A DNA stretch of 64,000 bases, from NCBI RefSeq assembly GCF_031755915.1, contig NC_083380.1:16635001-16699000 (forward strand), in the 5' to 3' direction. The position numbers were made by a program, and so were the translations under genes. The notes below the pieces were generated by a model. The model saw only the letters and a program-made list of their open reading frames with translations, did not search any database and was not told the DNA's origin. Numbering within the stretch: the stretch's first letter is position 1; each line of letters begins with the position of its first letter. Origin of the DNA: Ziziphus jujuba. Lineage: Eukaryota > Streptophyta > Magnoliopsida > Rosales > Rhamnaceae. Shown in pieces: positions 49,665-61,395 of this stretch.

Positions 49665-50200
49665 AAGTGCTGGTCTCTAAGGTCGCCTCTACCCCAATGC
49701 TAGCCAAGTAGGCCTCATTCATCTTGATGTTGGCCTCAAGTTGTATCAGCCCCAATGCTTGCCCTTAAGGCCACACCGACACCTAGTGGAATATAAGTCC
49801 TTAAGGCTGCATCTACCCCCATGTTGACCCCCTATGCCGCACCTATTAGAGTGCTAGACTCCAAGGCTGTAACAGCCCTAATGCTGGGCCACCCTAGGCC
49901 GCATCCATCTAATTGAATGCCCTCTTGATTGCATTGAAACTTATAAGAATGTTAGTCTCCAAGGTCGCCTTTGCAGCCTCTACTCCGATGCTGTCCCTTA
50001 AGGCTACATCCATTCTGATGCAGGCCATTCAAGCCATATCAACACATATTGGAATGTCGACCTTCAAGACCGCATCTACCTTGGTAACACCTTTAGTCCA
50101 TATCTACCATGATGCTAGCCCCTTAGGTCATATGTGGAATGATAGTGACTCCATAGGTTGCATCTACTAGAGTGCATGCCTTTATGACTGCATCGATAAT
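49665..50200 (+). repeat. Degenerate minisatellite, unit about 33 bp (11 codons)
   Basis: A GC-richer stretch in which the motif ATGCTGGCCCCTAAGGCCGC, followed by ATCTACCCCA, recurs many times with substitutions and small indels. One frame gives variations of MLVSKVAFAASTP, MLSLKATSI and MSTFKTASTL, an 11-residue unit. It lies in the internal region of the gypsy-type relic. The function is unknown; it may have extended a gag-like or extra open frame. Confidence 0.65.
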
Positions 50201-51049
50201 GATAAAATAGGTTGAAAACATTGGATATAAGAACCAACATATATTCCTTTACCAACTAGAAATCGAATTCAAGTTTGGGGACAATTGTTTATGCACTAAG
50301 GCCTTAACCAGAAATATTGTATATATGGAATCCCTCAACCATATTAGGCTAGCCCTAACAACCTTAGGTAAAGGAATAACTATTATACTTGTTAGGCCAA
50401 CCAAGACTTTAGACAATCAAAAGTCTAGATTAATATGAATAAAATCTTGAGCTTGGATTTAGGAGCTATTGAAAACATCATTTTAGATATGACTAGTTAT
50501 GCGACTATAAAGCATGATTCAAAGGGATTCTAGTCTGGACAGAAGATCAAATTCCGTAGACAAAGATTAATACAATTATGCCGATGGCTATCGTAAGATA
50601 CTAATAATGTCAGGACCCGTTTAAAATTCTTCACCAGAATCCTAGACAAGCCCTGATCCCAGGAAAACCCTACTGGACCTTCCAATGGAAAATCTGGCAG
50701 AACCTCCCCTAAGGGTTGGACTTACCACAAATTTCCTGTACTGAAAACACACTTCTATATACATCCCCTTATTCCTTCCACATTACTCCAATTTAATTCC
50801 ACAAATGGCAGCACTTCGAAAACAAATTAAATAAAGGCATATAATAGAATTAATTTAGTAAATACCCAATTAAAATATACCATCATAGATTCTCGTCTGT
50901 CCACACCACCCACTTAGTGCTACACATGTCAAATACACTTTAAATATCGTTTTACAAATATGCCAATGCGTAACATAGAAAGAAAGGTAAACAACATCAC
51001 ATTAACAATCAAAAAACTATAACAAACATTTTAATGATGATGGTATTGA

Positions 51050-51215
51050 TGTAACTTGCCTGAGGGCTATTATATTCCCACACATGTATTAATGTAACTT
51101 GCCTAAGGGCTATCTCACATACCCAGAGGCTACCACTTGTCCGAGAACTATTATACTTGCCCGATGGCTATCTTTCTTGCCCGTACGCTATGATACTTAT
51201 CTGAAGGTACCATAT
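51050..51215 (+). repeat. Short tandem sub-repeats (ACTTGCCCGAGGGCTAT type)
   Basis: At least six imperfect copies of ACTTGCC(C/T)GA(G/T)GGCTAT(C/T) are spaced about 20-45 nt apart within the nested LTR-like repeat. Confidence 0.7.
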
Positions 51216-52149
51216 GGTAGTAATACTAATAAAAACAATAACAAAATTAAAATTAAAGATCTCATAATAATGTTAATAAAAATAAAAATCAATAATAACA
51301 ACTATAATTATAATAATGATAATAATAGAAACTGGAATTACAATAAAAATAATCATTATAAATAATAATAACAATCTCGATAATAGTGACAATAATGATT
51401 AAATAAATAGTTAAATACAATTAATAGTAATAAGAATATAATAACATCGATAAAGAATATTAGTAAGAAATTAAATCACAAATAGATAACATAACATAAA
51501 TACGTAAAATCATATCTTAAAATCCATAGCATAAAATGAAATATGCAAGCTCGTAATGGAGATACGTACGATACCTTCTAACATGCTACGTGATTCATGA
51601 TTCCAACTATCGCCGGCACTCTGCTACCAATACAAACCAGGGTGGTTGCCTATATTGGCCGTCCGATCCCCTGGACTCGTAGGCAACATGATTATGGGGC
51701 TAGATCTACATGGACCACATTGGTTCGCCGCCTCCGTATATGCAGTATAATATCAAACAATATAACATACAAATACATGTACGAATATAAAAAAAAAAAA
51801 ACTTGATGCACCATACTATATACCAGTGGTTCCCGAGGGTACCCAGTATCCCGAGCACCGACTGACGGGAGGTTAAAGAGAGAAACTTGCATATGGTTGC
51901 TTCGGCTTCCCGACAGCGCCGCTGCTTAAACCGTCATTCCGGCCATGGAGGGGGGCAGCTTATGTGCACTATATCAAACTTGTCTGCCCTCGGTTCGGTG
52001 GCAACTCACGGAAGACATTAAAACTTGCGCGCTTATCATAATTATATATACAATACAGAACATCGGTACGTGTATGGGTGCATCTTAAAAAGAACTATAA
52101 ATTTCATAATATTATAAAATATTAAACACCAGCATTAACATTAATACCT

Positions 52150-52193
<44 letters not shown>

Positions 52194-52699
52194 GTCCACA
52201 ACTAGCCTATTGTACTACAGGCCATAACTACACATATAAGTACCATGGTCTTTACTGAGTCCCATAATTAAAATCAGAGCATTCTAAGAGTGTCAACAAA
52301 GTCTATGAGTACAAATAAGTAATAAATATTAAATAATAAATAATTAAATATACAAATATATCCTTGGTCACAATAATTTAATATAATTATTTTTTTTTTC
52401 TCAATCATTCAATTCAATTTATACTAAAATTTATCATCAAGGCCACATACAATTTCACATACAAGTAAAGATACAAAAATACACTAAAGATATCGCAATA
52501 CAGTTTATTATAAGTCATCCATAGATATCTATGTATATATTCGCATATATATATATATATATATATTTACATTTTCACACATTTAAATATATATATATAT
52601 ATATATACACGGTAAAACCTTTAACAACCAATTTAACAAGCGCAATGTCCAGATACATATGTATAAATACATTTTGATATGCATAATCAAAGGCTTCAA

Positions 52700-52713
52700 C
52701 AATACATATTTAT

Positions 52714-52748
<35 letters not shown>

Positions 52749-52875
52749 CACCCACTCACACATCTCAATATATATTCACATATCACCATGTATTTATATA
52801 CATCACCGCACATGTATATATATATATATATAATGCATGTATTTATCAATACTCCCATACACATGTATACAGAAA

Positions 52876-52914
<39 letters not shown>

Positions 52915-52916
52915 AT
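52700..52916. repeat. Two compound (CA)n(TA)n microsatellites
   Basis: CA runs passing into TA runs at about 52715-52748 and 52877-52913, separated by AT/CA-rich sequence. The open frames over this stretch encode only Tyr/Ile/Thr/His repeats and are not genes. Confidence 0.85.
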
Positions 52917-53040
52917 ATACAATTTAATTTAATAATTTAATCAAAAATACCAACATCTCAAATACACATCCATAATTTACAAACAAGATATCAATGCGAA
53001 GCTAAGGATATGGAGAATCCAATTATGACCTTCGATTGCC

Positions 53041-53628
53041 TTGAAACCGCCGACGGTGGCCGAAAATTTCTTCGAAAGTCGCTGCCGACTTGCCCTTCTT
53101 TTGTACGCCATGAAGGAGCTCGAATTGGAGCAAAGGAAGGTCACCATTAGATTCAGAGGATCCAAAATAAGGGAAAGGGACCGAGAACACGGTCGGAAAC
53201 GGCAGGAATCTGGTGACCGGACGGGCTGCTGCTGCTGGCTTCCATGGCGGTTTCCCGGTGCGTCAACGGCTTCCCCGGCAACCAGAGCACACTCCGACGA
53301 AGCTCACATGATGGGCTGCCGGTTGGTGTGGTCGGTGCAGCTTGGGTGGGCCGGAACACAGCGGATTCGGCCGGAGAGAGAGAGACGGCTGCCGCCGCTT
53401 CCACCACCCGATTTGGGCGCGTCGCCACCTATGGCCGGCACGTCTGAGCAATGGGTGGCCGGAAATGGTGAAGGCCGATGGACCCGAGGGAGAGAAGAAG
53501 AAAAGAGAAGAAAGAAGAAGAAGGAAGAAGAAGAAGGTTCGGGGGGAGGGAGGGGCTTTCTTTTTCCCCACGTGGGGAGAAGAAAAAAAGAAAAAAGAAA
53601 TAAAATAAAAAGAAATAAAATAAAATAA
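53041..53628 (+). other. GC-rich open frame of 195 codons inside the LTR-like repeat
   Basis: The frame has no recognisable domain. It is rich in Arg, Gly, Pro and Trp and ends in a Lys/Glu run. Long open frames also exist in other phases of the same block, which is what GC-rich sequence gives by chance. Its position inside a dispersed repeat argues against a cellular gene. It may be transcribed leader sequence of the LTR. Confidence 0.3.
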
Positions 53629-54272
53629 TTAAATAATATTAAAATAATATTATTGTATAGAATAATAATAAAATAATATGGTATTTAACCATAGTTGACA
53701 TGTGGCTTCTCACCGTTGTGACACATGGCACCTTTTATTAAGTCACACGTGGTACACTGTTCACATATTTAAAAATAATATTAAAATAATACTGTATTTG
53801 AAAAACTCTACAGGTCCATAACTTTCAAAGCACATGTCCAAATCGGACGTGCCGCTAGTCTATGAACTCGTATTGATGAGTACTTCACAACCATGCATGA
53901 GTCAAAGCTCAACTTTGCATGAACAAAAAGTCAACTCCAGCACCCCTTGGACAGTTTGGACCTCAACTTGTCTTGCTCATAACTTTCAAACCATAGCTCC
54001 GTTTTCAACGTGCTACTAGTCTATGAACTCATGACAACGTGTACTTTTTAACGGTACCTTGGTCAATGTAAAATTTCATCAGGAGCAAAAAGTCAACATT
54101 TGACCCCTTCTTGGTCAACGACGGTCAAACTCAGTCAACCTTGGTCAAATTTGAGAAATTTCCGGTGTAGTTTGGGACGGGGTGTTACAAGTAGTCAGAG
54201 TAGAGAAAAAAAATTGAAATATTACATGTTTTATTAAATTATTCTAATTTAATGAAATATGGGGGCAATATT

Positions 54273-54843
54273 TGTACCAATATTTTCGGCCTAAGATAAT
54301 AAGAAAGCAAAAAGAAAAATATCTCACATGGATTAGGAGAGAAAAAACAATTGGCTTTTAGAAATATAAGTTTTTGCAATTATCCCACATCGGAGAAATA
54401 AGAGATTTGTGGATGACTCTTCTATTATATATTAAAGCTTCATTTACTTATTGAAGACATATCTTGACATCTACAACACCTCTCTACACTTGAATATTTC
54501 TTTTTATTTTTAATTTTAGTTTCCTTTAGCATATAGCAATCCTTTTGGGCGCTTATTATTATTATTATTATTATTATTTTAGTTTAGTAAGTGATCTATT
54601 ATTTAGCTTTTTTAATTTGGTGTTGACTTTTAAACCATATATTATGTAGTTTTAGCTATTTAATTTTGTACTGATGTTTAGGTAGCCTATTTTATTGACT
54701 TTTGTTATTTATTTTTTCAAGCATTTTTATTATCTTTTTTTCTTAGTTAATTAAAGCCCTTTAATCATTAAGATATTAGAATTTTCTTAATTGTTTGTTT
54801 TCTGCAATTATATACAATCGTTTGATTTTCTTTTATTTTTGCA

Positions 54844-54876
<33 letters not shown>

Positions 54877-54945
54877 TTCTTTACTTCTAGAAGATAACAT
54901 GCTTGCACAATCAAAGATGCTCGGTGGTGGAATATTTTTTTTCCA
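54273..54945 (+). repeat. Right LTR of the gypsy-type element
   Basis: 673 bp, from TGTACCAATATTTTCGGCC to TTTTTTTTCCA, followed by the target copy ATAGT. It is clearly diverged from the left LTR, with point changes and an expanded ATT run at 54857-54877. Confidence 0.82.
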
Positions 54946-55490
54946 ATAGTATTGCTCTTAATGCTTTATTGTCCTTGATTTGGTGGAAGATTCAGAAAAC
55001 TTGTAATTGGTTAGTTTTTGAAAGGAGAATGCCAGATTCATCTATATATGGCTATCAAAGACCGACCTGTTTGTTGTATTGGATTTTATTACATTATTTC
55101 AAATTTTGTCCAATTAATTAGACTATACATAAATAAATATAGTCTAATTCAATTGAGTTTAGTCCCTTTCAATATAGGCCTTAAGTTTGCAATGGAGTTT
55201 CAACTTAGCCACGTTTTTAACTTTGAATATACAGCATATGGTGCAATGAGCAATACCCTTCATTGGTTTTACTAAGTTTAATTGTTGCTGATATTTTGTG
55301 TATGAAATTTGCTTTGGGTGGTTTTTGTCGTTTTTGTTTTGTTTCATGCATGACTAATAAAATAACTGATTGGATAATCAAGAATGCTTTCTCTAGATCT
55401 CTTTCCTTTTATTGGCGGATGTTTTGTTCACCTGAGTTTAAACAGTTCATTCTTGCTTATTTACCTCTTTCTTCTTAAAAAAGAAAAAAA
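54946..55490 (+). mobile_element. L1-type LINE remnant, right part to the 3' end
   Basis: This continues the LINE interrupted at 48765. The translation shows ALLSLIWWKIQKTCNWLVFE (region after zf-RVT), then a degenerate RNase H domain ending NKITDWIIKNAFSRSLSFYW, which matches the usual N-xx-AD-xx-AKNA end of that domain. A stop and an A-rich tail (about 55477-55491) follow. Confidence 0.68.
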
Positions 55491-55735
55491 ATCAAATATA
55501 AAATTGAATAAAGGTATTTTTTTGGTGAAATAAAAGATATTTTAAATAGAGTATTATTTACCATTACCAATTATGATCATTGTTTTACATGATAAAATTT
55601 AATTAATATTTAATTCTATTATTTTTTTATACAAAAATTCTTAAAAATGAACTTTTTAATTGTAATCATTTAAATTGTCATAGACCATCAGATCCTATTG
55701 GTATTGTTTATTGGTAGTGATAAATAGTATTTTTT

Positions 55736-55831
55736 TTTTAAATCAATCGAATCTAAAACATATAGAAGCAGAATATGATATTTTTCTTTTAAATCAATCG
55801 AATCTAAAACATATAGAAGCAGAATATGATT
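55736..55831 (+). repeat. 51-bp tandem duplication
   Basis: Two head-to-tail copies of a segment containing AATCAATCGAATCTAAAACA, followed by TATAGAAGCAGAATATGAT, identical across about 40 bp (55740-55779 and 55791-55830). The identity suggests a recent duplication. Confidence 0.9.
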
Positions 55832-56067
55832 CAATCTTGGTATATTTTAGGCATGATACATATTATTATATATATATGCATAACATGTGTAACCAGTTCA
55901 AATTTCAAAGGAGTATAACTAAAGTGGGCTAGGAATTAATGCATTTGACTTGGCCACCAACAATTAAAAAGTGTTATTAGTCACAATTGATAACTATTAT
56001 TGGTATAATTTAAATGTCATTTTTAATTTTCATAACTGTTCAATAAAATTTAATTTTCTAAATTAAA

Positions 56068-56474
56068 GGAGTGCATTCAATTTAGAATTTAAAAGATTTT
56101 AAAAATATTTAGAAGTTTAGAGGCATTTAATTTAGATTTTATAAGAGTTTGTATAAGTCAAATAATATTCAATTAAAATTTTTATAAAAATCCATTAAAA
56201 TTCAGGTGTGTTCAATTAAGATCTTGTAAAATTCTTTTAAAATTTACATATGTTCAAAAAGTCATTAATTTTAAAAAATAATAGATTTTAATGGATTTGA
56301 AAATATTTTAAAAGTAAAATTGTGAAGAAAATTATCAATATAAAATTCAATTTTATCTTATGATTTCGTTGGATTTTTATAAATTTTTTATGAAGTGTAT
56401 AGAATTCTATAAAATTTTTTAAATTTTATAACTCATTTTAAATCCATCAAATTCTAAATTGAATACATTTTCAT
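56068..56474. mobile_element. Inverted-repeat MITE, hAT-like
   Basis: The left end GAGTGCATTCAATTTAGAAT is the inverted match of the right end (reverse complement AAATGTATTCAATTTAGAAT). Extra internal copies of TTCAATTTAGATTTT-type strings occur. Non-coding and about 400 bp. The target duplication is not clear. Confidence 0.55.
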
Positions 56475-56880
56475 AAATTTTTAAAATAAACTATTAATAA
56501 TAATCAAATGTAATCAATTCATAACTGTCATACCATCAATGGTTGTATTGATGATTATATTACCAGTGATAAATTGTAATGCTGTTTTCAGTTTCCTAAC
56601 ATACTAGAGAAATAATAACGCTGTTTTTAGTTTCCTGACATACTAGAGAAAGTTAAAAGAGGTAAAAGGAAAATAGATTCTGAAAGTAGGAAAAAGAAAG
56701 CAGACTAAATGGAATAGGAAGATAGTGGTTTTTTTGGTGACGTGGAAGGCAATGGCTGGCAAACCAAAAAGTTGCCCAACATATTCAAATAATGACTGTG
56801 ACAACTCAAATGTAGTCTATACCAGTTTGAGGTCCATTCCTGGTAGCTTTTAGACCATATAATTTTGTTGTACAACGTTA

Positions 56881-56902
<22 letters not shown>

Positions 56903-56911
<9 letters not shown>

Positions 56912-56973
56912 TTTACTGAGCCTCGGATCCAATTCACAGGTTGGGATGGTGTTTCTAACCATCAAGGCTACCA
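56903..56973 (-). mobile_element. SINE-like unit
   Basis: On the minus strand, GGTAGCCTTGATGGTTAGAA (A-box-like) is followed by CACCATCCCAACCTGTGAAT and GGATCC-GAGGCTCAGT, then an A tail of about 12 nt that passes into a TA microsatellite. The order and tail suggest a short tRNA-derived SINE with a weak B box. Confidence 0.4.
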
Positions 56974-59900
56974 TATGATTTCTTGTACAACATTATATAT
57001 TTTGTCACTAGCAATGTCATATTTCATGAAGTCGGCTTATCAATGTATTTTTTTAATGCTGTTGTTTTAGTTGGTTAGGGCGAGAACAAAATAATAACAA
57101 AAATTAAAAAAATGAGAAAAGGAATATTAGGAAGAAACAAGTGGGTTGAGATGAAAACCCCTCTTGCAAATATTCATTCCATATATATATATGTAATATA
57201 TATATATAGGTTTATATATTTTATAAAATTTTTTTAGAGTGAAGAAAGTGATAAAGGTTGTCTCGATATGGTATATATATGGTGTGGTCAAGCTATATTC
57301 TTGGTTTTTTTGTTTTTTGTTTTTTTTTTTTTTGATGAATAAGATATTCTTGGTTTGTTCTTTATAGATCTCATGTGTCGCATAAACTTGAAAGGGTTAA
57401 AAAAAGCGAAAGCCATCTTTTTTTTTTTTTTTGAAAGAAGAAACACAAAGAATAGAAAGAATGGAAAAAAATAAAACAAAAAAAATGGAAATACAAAAGG
57501 AAAAAAAAAAGAAAAAGAAAAAGAAAAAGAAATTAGTGTAGCATATATGCAAGAATGTTGATTATCAAACACATTCTGTGGTCCAGTGATGCTATGGAAT
57601 TTGAGAAATGACCGAAAATAGTAGTTTCCCTTCTATTTATGTCGTTGTACAAACCAGTCCCCACGTTAAGCTCACACGTGCCATCTGGCCATCAAATTTT
57701 TTATGAATTTTTTTTTTCTTTTTATTTTTACATTTTATTCTCACACATACACGCATATTTGTGTGCCTTTCAGACCCTTGTCCCATGTCTCCACAGCCCC
57801 ACCTATATACTTATTTTATCTTTTACTTCTTTTGTTAATGAATATTTACTTTTTTAAACTATGTTTGAAAACAAAAAGTTTGGAAGAATATAAGTAAAAA
57901 GAAAAGGATACATTTGATGAGAAAAAAACAACGATGGATATTATAATAATGTTATTTGGATACTTTATGAAAATTAACTCAAAAGAAATAAATAAAAAAA
58001 ATAATTAATGCAATTTATATTATTTATGATAATATCCTCCATATTAATAATAGTTTTATAATATTCACAAGTTTTATTAAATTCTTTTTCTTTCCCTTCC
58101 CCCCCTTTTTTTTTTGTGGGCAATTTTGGGTGGAAACAAAACTAATTCAAATAAAAAAATAATAATTTCCTCCCTTTCCTTTTCCTTCAGTCTTTCCTTT
58201 CCACTCATTTTTAACTATTTAAATAAAGAAATTAAATTATTTTTTCCCTTCTATTTTATCAATCCAAGCATAGTGTTAATAGTTTTAAAATCAGAAACTT
58301 TTTTTATTAAGTTTTGGATCAATTTGGGAGTCTAGGTTTAAAAATTTAATTATTGATTTATCAGGTTCATATAAGGTTTACTTTGCAAACTGCTCATATA
58401 ATAAGGTTTAGTAGTTTAGTACTATATCATATAAGACATTAATGCAATTTTAAATATTTTTAGTTTTTGAAATAATCTAATGATTGATAAAGGGATATTA
58501 ATGGTTTACTATCTAGTTGATATGATGTGAACATAACTATGTATGAGGTAGACTCACATTAAATCTATTAGATAATTTTATCATTAGAACTTCTTTTATC
58601 AGTGTTTGGATCATTGCAAATTTGAGATTCAAAAATGTATTAATGATAATATAAATTTAATGAGCAACTAAAATTTTATATCAGTTAAGTGAATGCCATA
58701 TGAATTAAAATACTACTAATATATTTTTAAATTTTAGATCTTCAAATGATTCAAAAGTTAATAAAAAAAATTTTGATGGTAAAATCATTAAATAAATTTG
58801 ATCTAATGAACCTAGTTGTATATATATATATATATAAATGTTATTCACATTTTAATAGTTTAAACTATAGAGAATAGTTTATTAATATCTATTTATATAT
58901 ACACATTTGGTAAAGGATGATAGTTTATCAATATGTATGTCATGAAATAAGCTTAGATAAAGAGCTCTTTACTTCTTTAAAATACGGTTCACTCTCCATA
59001 ATTATTTGATTTCCATTAAGTGACAAAGTCTGATCCAATTTAAAAAATCCAATGACCATACAAAATGGATCTTACTTTAAAATGTAAATGTAATGTATCT
59101 TATTCAAGCTTGACTATGTATATTATTATATTTTTTCTCTGTATACTACTATATATTTTCTTTGGGCAATGAGAATATGAGATACACTATGGCTTTCAGG
59201 ACTCCATGGTGGTTTTAGAGGAATTTTTCTATCACAAGTCAGATGTTATTATATAATAGAGTTATGTTGTTAAATGGAACCAAAGCATTTGTGAAAAATT
59301 CATTATAAATAGTTAATGGAATTATTTTCCGACATTTTAAATTTTAAGCTTATTTGGACTTAGAGTGGAACTCACATCGGAAAAGAATATATATATATAT
59401 TTCCATTCTAATGTGAATGTCCATAGCTTAAATAACTTGCGAACAATAGTATTTAGCCTTATAAATAAGGATGATTGAAGGCTATGGTTAGGATTTAAAC
59501 TAATTCTCTACCTAAAAACTACCTTTTAGTACAGATTTAAATCGTTAGAGACATTTTTTTTTTACTGTTTCGTTGATAATCGCTGCTAAATATTAATACG
59601 TTTGGCAAGTATGTGAATAAATTTCTAATTTGATGAAACTTCTTAAAGTGTCCATTAACAATGCAATAGAGTAAATTAAAGAAGCAATCAACTTGCACGT
59701 TAAGCGAAATATCTAAAGGCTTTTGTAGTACCTATTGTTTAATAAGGAGAAGATATTGAAGAAGAGAGAAATTACATGCTTTCAAGGAAACATGTACAAA
59801 GTTAAGCAATTTCACTTTTCTTTTCTTTCCCTCGTCTGAAACTCTAATATCCAAATTAAACATAGAATTAACAATAACGGTGATCACTAAACGTGTTGAT

Positions 59901-60299
59901 TATGAATGAAAATTAGTCTTTCTTTAGCACACAGCATATACAAGGCATGATGAAATCTAGATGAATTTAAATTTTTTTTTATCGTTTTTAATTTTTTTTT
60001 ATAATAAGATGAATTTAATTTTACTATATATAAGCAAATCTAAAATTCTTATTTTATCAATTTAATGTGAACCTGATTATATATATATGTTAATAATTAA
60101 ATGAGACATGTTTTTAATATATCTAAATTCAATAGATTATATATTCTCAAAAGTGTAAATGTTGAGTATACTACAATTTAAGTATGAAACAAAAACTTGT
60201 GCATGCATGATAACTATTCTTCTATGAACTATCTTCTAGCTTATAATGATTGATATGGTAATAAGACAAATTTTATATAAGAGTGACACATCAGTTAAT

Positions 60300-60579
60300 A
60301 TTGAGTTATTAGTTCTATTAGTTCTTGAACCATACCTGTAATTGTACTTTGGTTTCTAAACTCTTTTCTTTGGCACATTGGTCTTTAAATTTCAATTTTG
60401 ATACACTTTAACCTTTGAACTACTTTTTATATATTTTTTACAGTTTTAAGACATATAATTATTTACTTAATGCAATATGCAAAGGTCTTGTCGGAATATC
60501 TGATTTTGTAATTTTGTTGTTGCGCTATCACAATAAGCATATTTTATATTTTAAAATTTCTAATTTAAAGACCAAAGTG

Positions 60580-60618
<39 letters not shown>

Positions 60619-60715
60619 GAACTAAAGTACAACCTTAAACGTATTCAAGCCAAAAAAAAAAAAAAAAAAGTACAACCTTAAAAGTAGTTGAAGGACTAAC
60701 AAAACTAATAATCAT
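60300..60715. mobile_element. Probable second Mutator-like MITE
   Basis: GAGTTATTAGTTCTATTAGT at the left is the inverted match of the right end (reverse complement TGATTATTAGTTTTGTTAGT, then CCTTCAACTA). Both resemble the ends of the neighbouring MITE at 60733. The interior is AT-rich with a TA run and a poly-A run. No clean target duplication was found. Confidence 0.5.
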
Positions 60716-60732
60716 TAATTATTTAAGACTAA

Positions 60733-61116
60733 GGGTTATTAGTACTCTTAGTTCCTAAACCATAGTCACACTTGTACTTTGGTTTTTATTTTTATTTTTT
60801 CGGCATTTTGATCGATAAACTTTAGTTTTTGTTGTGCTTTGAACTTTAAAAAATATATTGTTCTAAAATTTTATGAATCTTGAGGCGTACATAGACTTGA
60901 GGCAACATGTAGAGTCTTAAGAGGTTGCCTAATTTGGTAATTTTATTGTTTTCATGTAGGTGCATTGTAAGCCTCAAAATCATTAAAAATTAAATTAGAA
61001 ATAGTTTGAAGGAACAAAGTATAACAAAAAATGAAGTTTAAAGATCAAAATATAAAAAATTAAAAACCAAACTGTAAGTGTGAGCATAATTCAGAAATTA
61101 AGAGTGCTAATAACCC
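60733..61116. mobile_element. Mutator-type MITE, 384 bp, with 9-bp target duplication
   Basis: The left end GGGTTATTAGTACTCTTAGT and the reverse complement of the right end GGGTTATTAGCACTCTTAAT match over a long arm. The flanks are TAAGACTAA (60724-60732) and TAAAACTAA (61117-61125), a 9-bp duplication with one mismatch. It has no coding capacity and depends on a transposase from elsewhere. Its ends differ from those of the large MULE at 3276-10906, so that element is not its obvious source. Confidence 0.78.
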
Positions 61117-61395
61117 TAAAACTAAAAACTCAATTGAAATGTGACAACCATTAACCCTAATTAGCTATATTGTTATAACGTTGGAGAAAGTTCCTAAGAG
61201 ATCAAATCTCGGTATAAATACCCAACTAATTTTTTTTCTTCTTTTTTTTGATAATCAAGGTAAATACCCAACTCAATTAGTTTGATTTTATTCTATGATT
61301 AATAAAGCAGTAAGCATTCCTACTTTGCCAAGGCAGGAAGCAAAAACTGGATGATGACCTTTCATGTTATCTAGTTTGGTATGGATCGAAAAGCG

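Larger units (their letters stand above)
50608..54189. mobile_element. 3.6-kb LTR-like repeat (possible solo LTR) nested in the gypsy element
   Basis: It starts TGTCAGGACCCGTTTAAAA and ends TTTGGGACGGGGTGTTACA. The two ends are imperfect inverted copies, with TG...CA termini as in LTRs. There is no reverse transcriptase, integrase or gag inside. Instead it holds sub-repeats of ACTTGCCCGAGGGCTAT type (51050-51210), a GC-rich non-repetitive block (51590-52020), TA/CA microsatellites, a GC-rich 53040-53590 block with a 195-codon open frame, and a closing stretch rich in GTCAA motifs. The 5-bp flanks are AATAA and AGTAG, which differ by two G/A changes, so the target duplication is only suggestive. 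A solo LTR of unusual length or an unclassified non-autonomous element both fit. Confidence 0.6.
48766..54945 (+). mobile_element. Internally deleted gypsy-type LTR retrotransposon carrying a nested insertion
   Basis: Two diverged direct repeats (48766-49446 and 54273-54945) flank a short internal region. The 5-bp target duplication ATAGT lies at 48761-48765 and 54946-54950, and the element splits one LINE reading region. After the left LTR, TTTTTGACACTTTCGATTGG resembles the tRNA-Asp primer site used by Athila/Tat gypsy elements (TGGCGCCGTTG core), decayed mainly by C-to-T and G-to-A changes. A GGGGG-containing purine tract precedes the right LTR. Apart from the 3.6-kb nested repeat (50608-54189), only about 1.2 kb of internal sequence remains, without gag, protease or polymerase. 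It is a non-autonomous relic. Confidence 0.8.
55491..60732. other. Intergenic region with small repeats; no gene
   Basis: AT-rich sequence with a 51-bp tandem duplication (55736-55831), an inverted-repeat element (56068-56474), a SINE-like unit on the minus strand (56903-56973), TA runs (56878-56903, 57182-57209, 58821-58835, 60583-60613) and a MITE-like segment (60300-60715). No open frame has a recognisable product. Confidence 0.5.

Noticed and set aside
52583..52940. Open frames of 78-104 codons on both strands
   Set aside because: They are translations of CA/TA microsatellites (Tyr-Ile, Thr-His, Cys-Val repeats).
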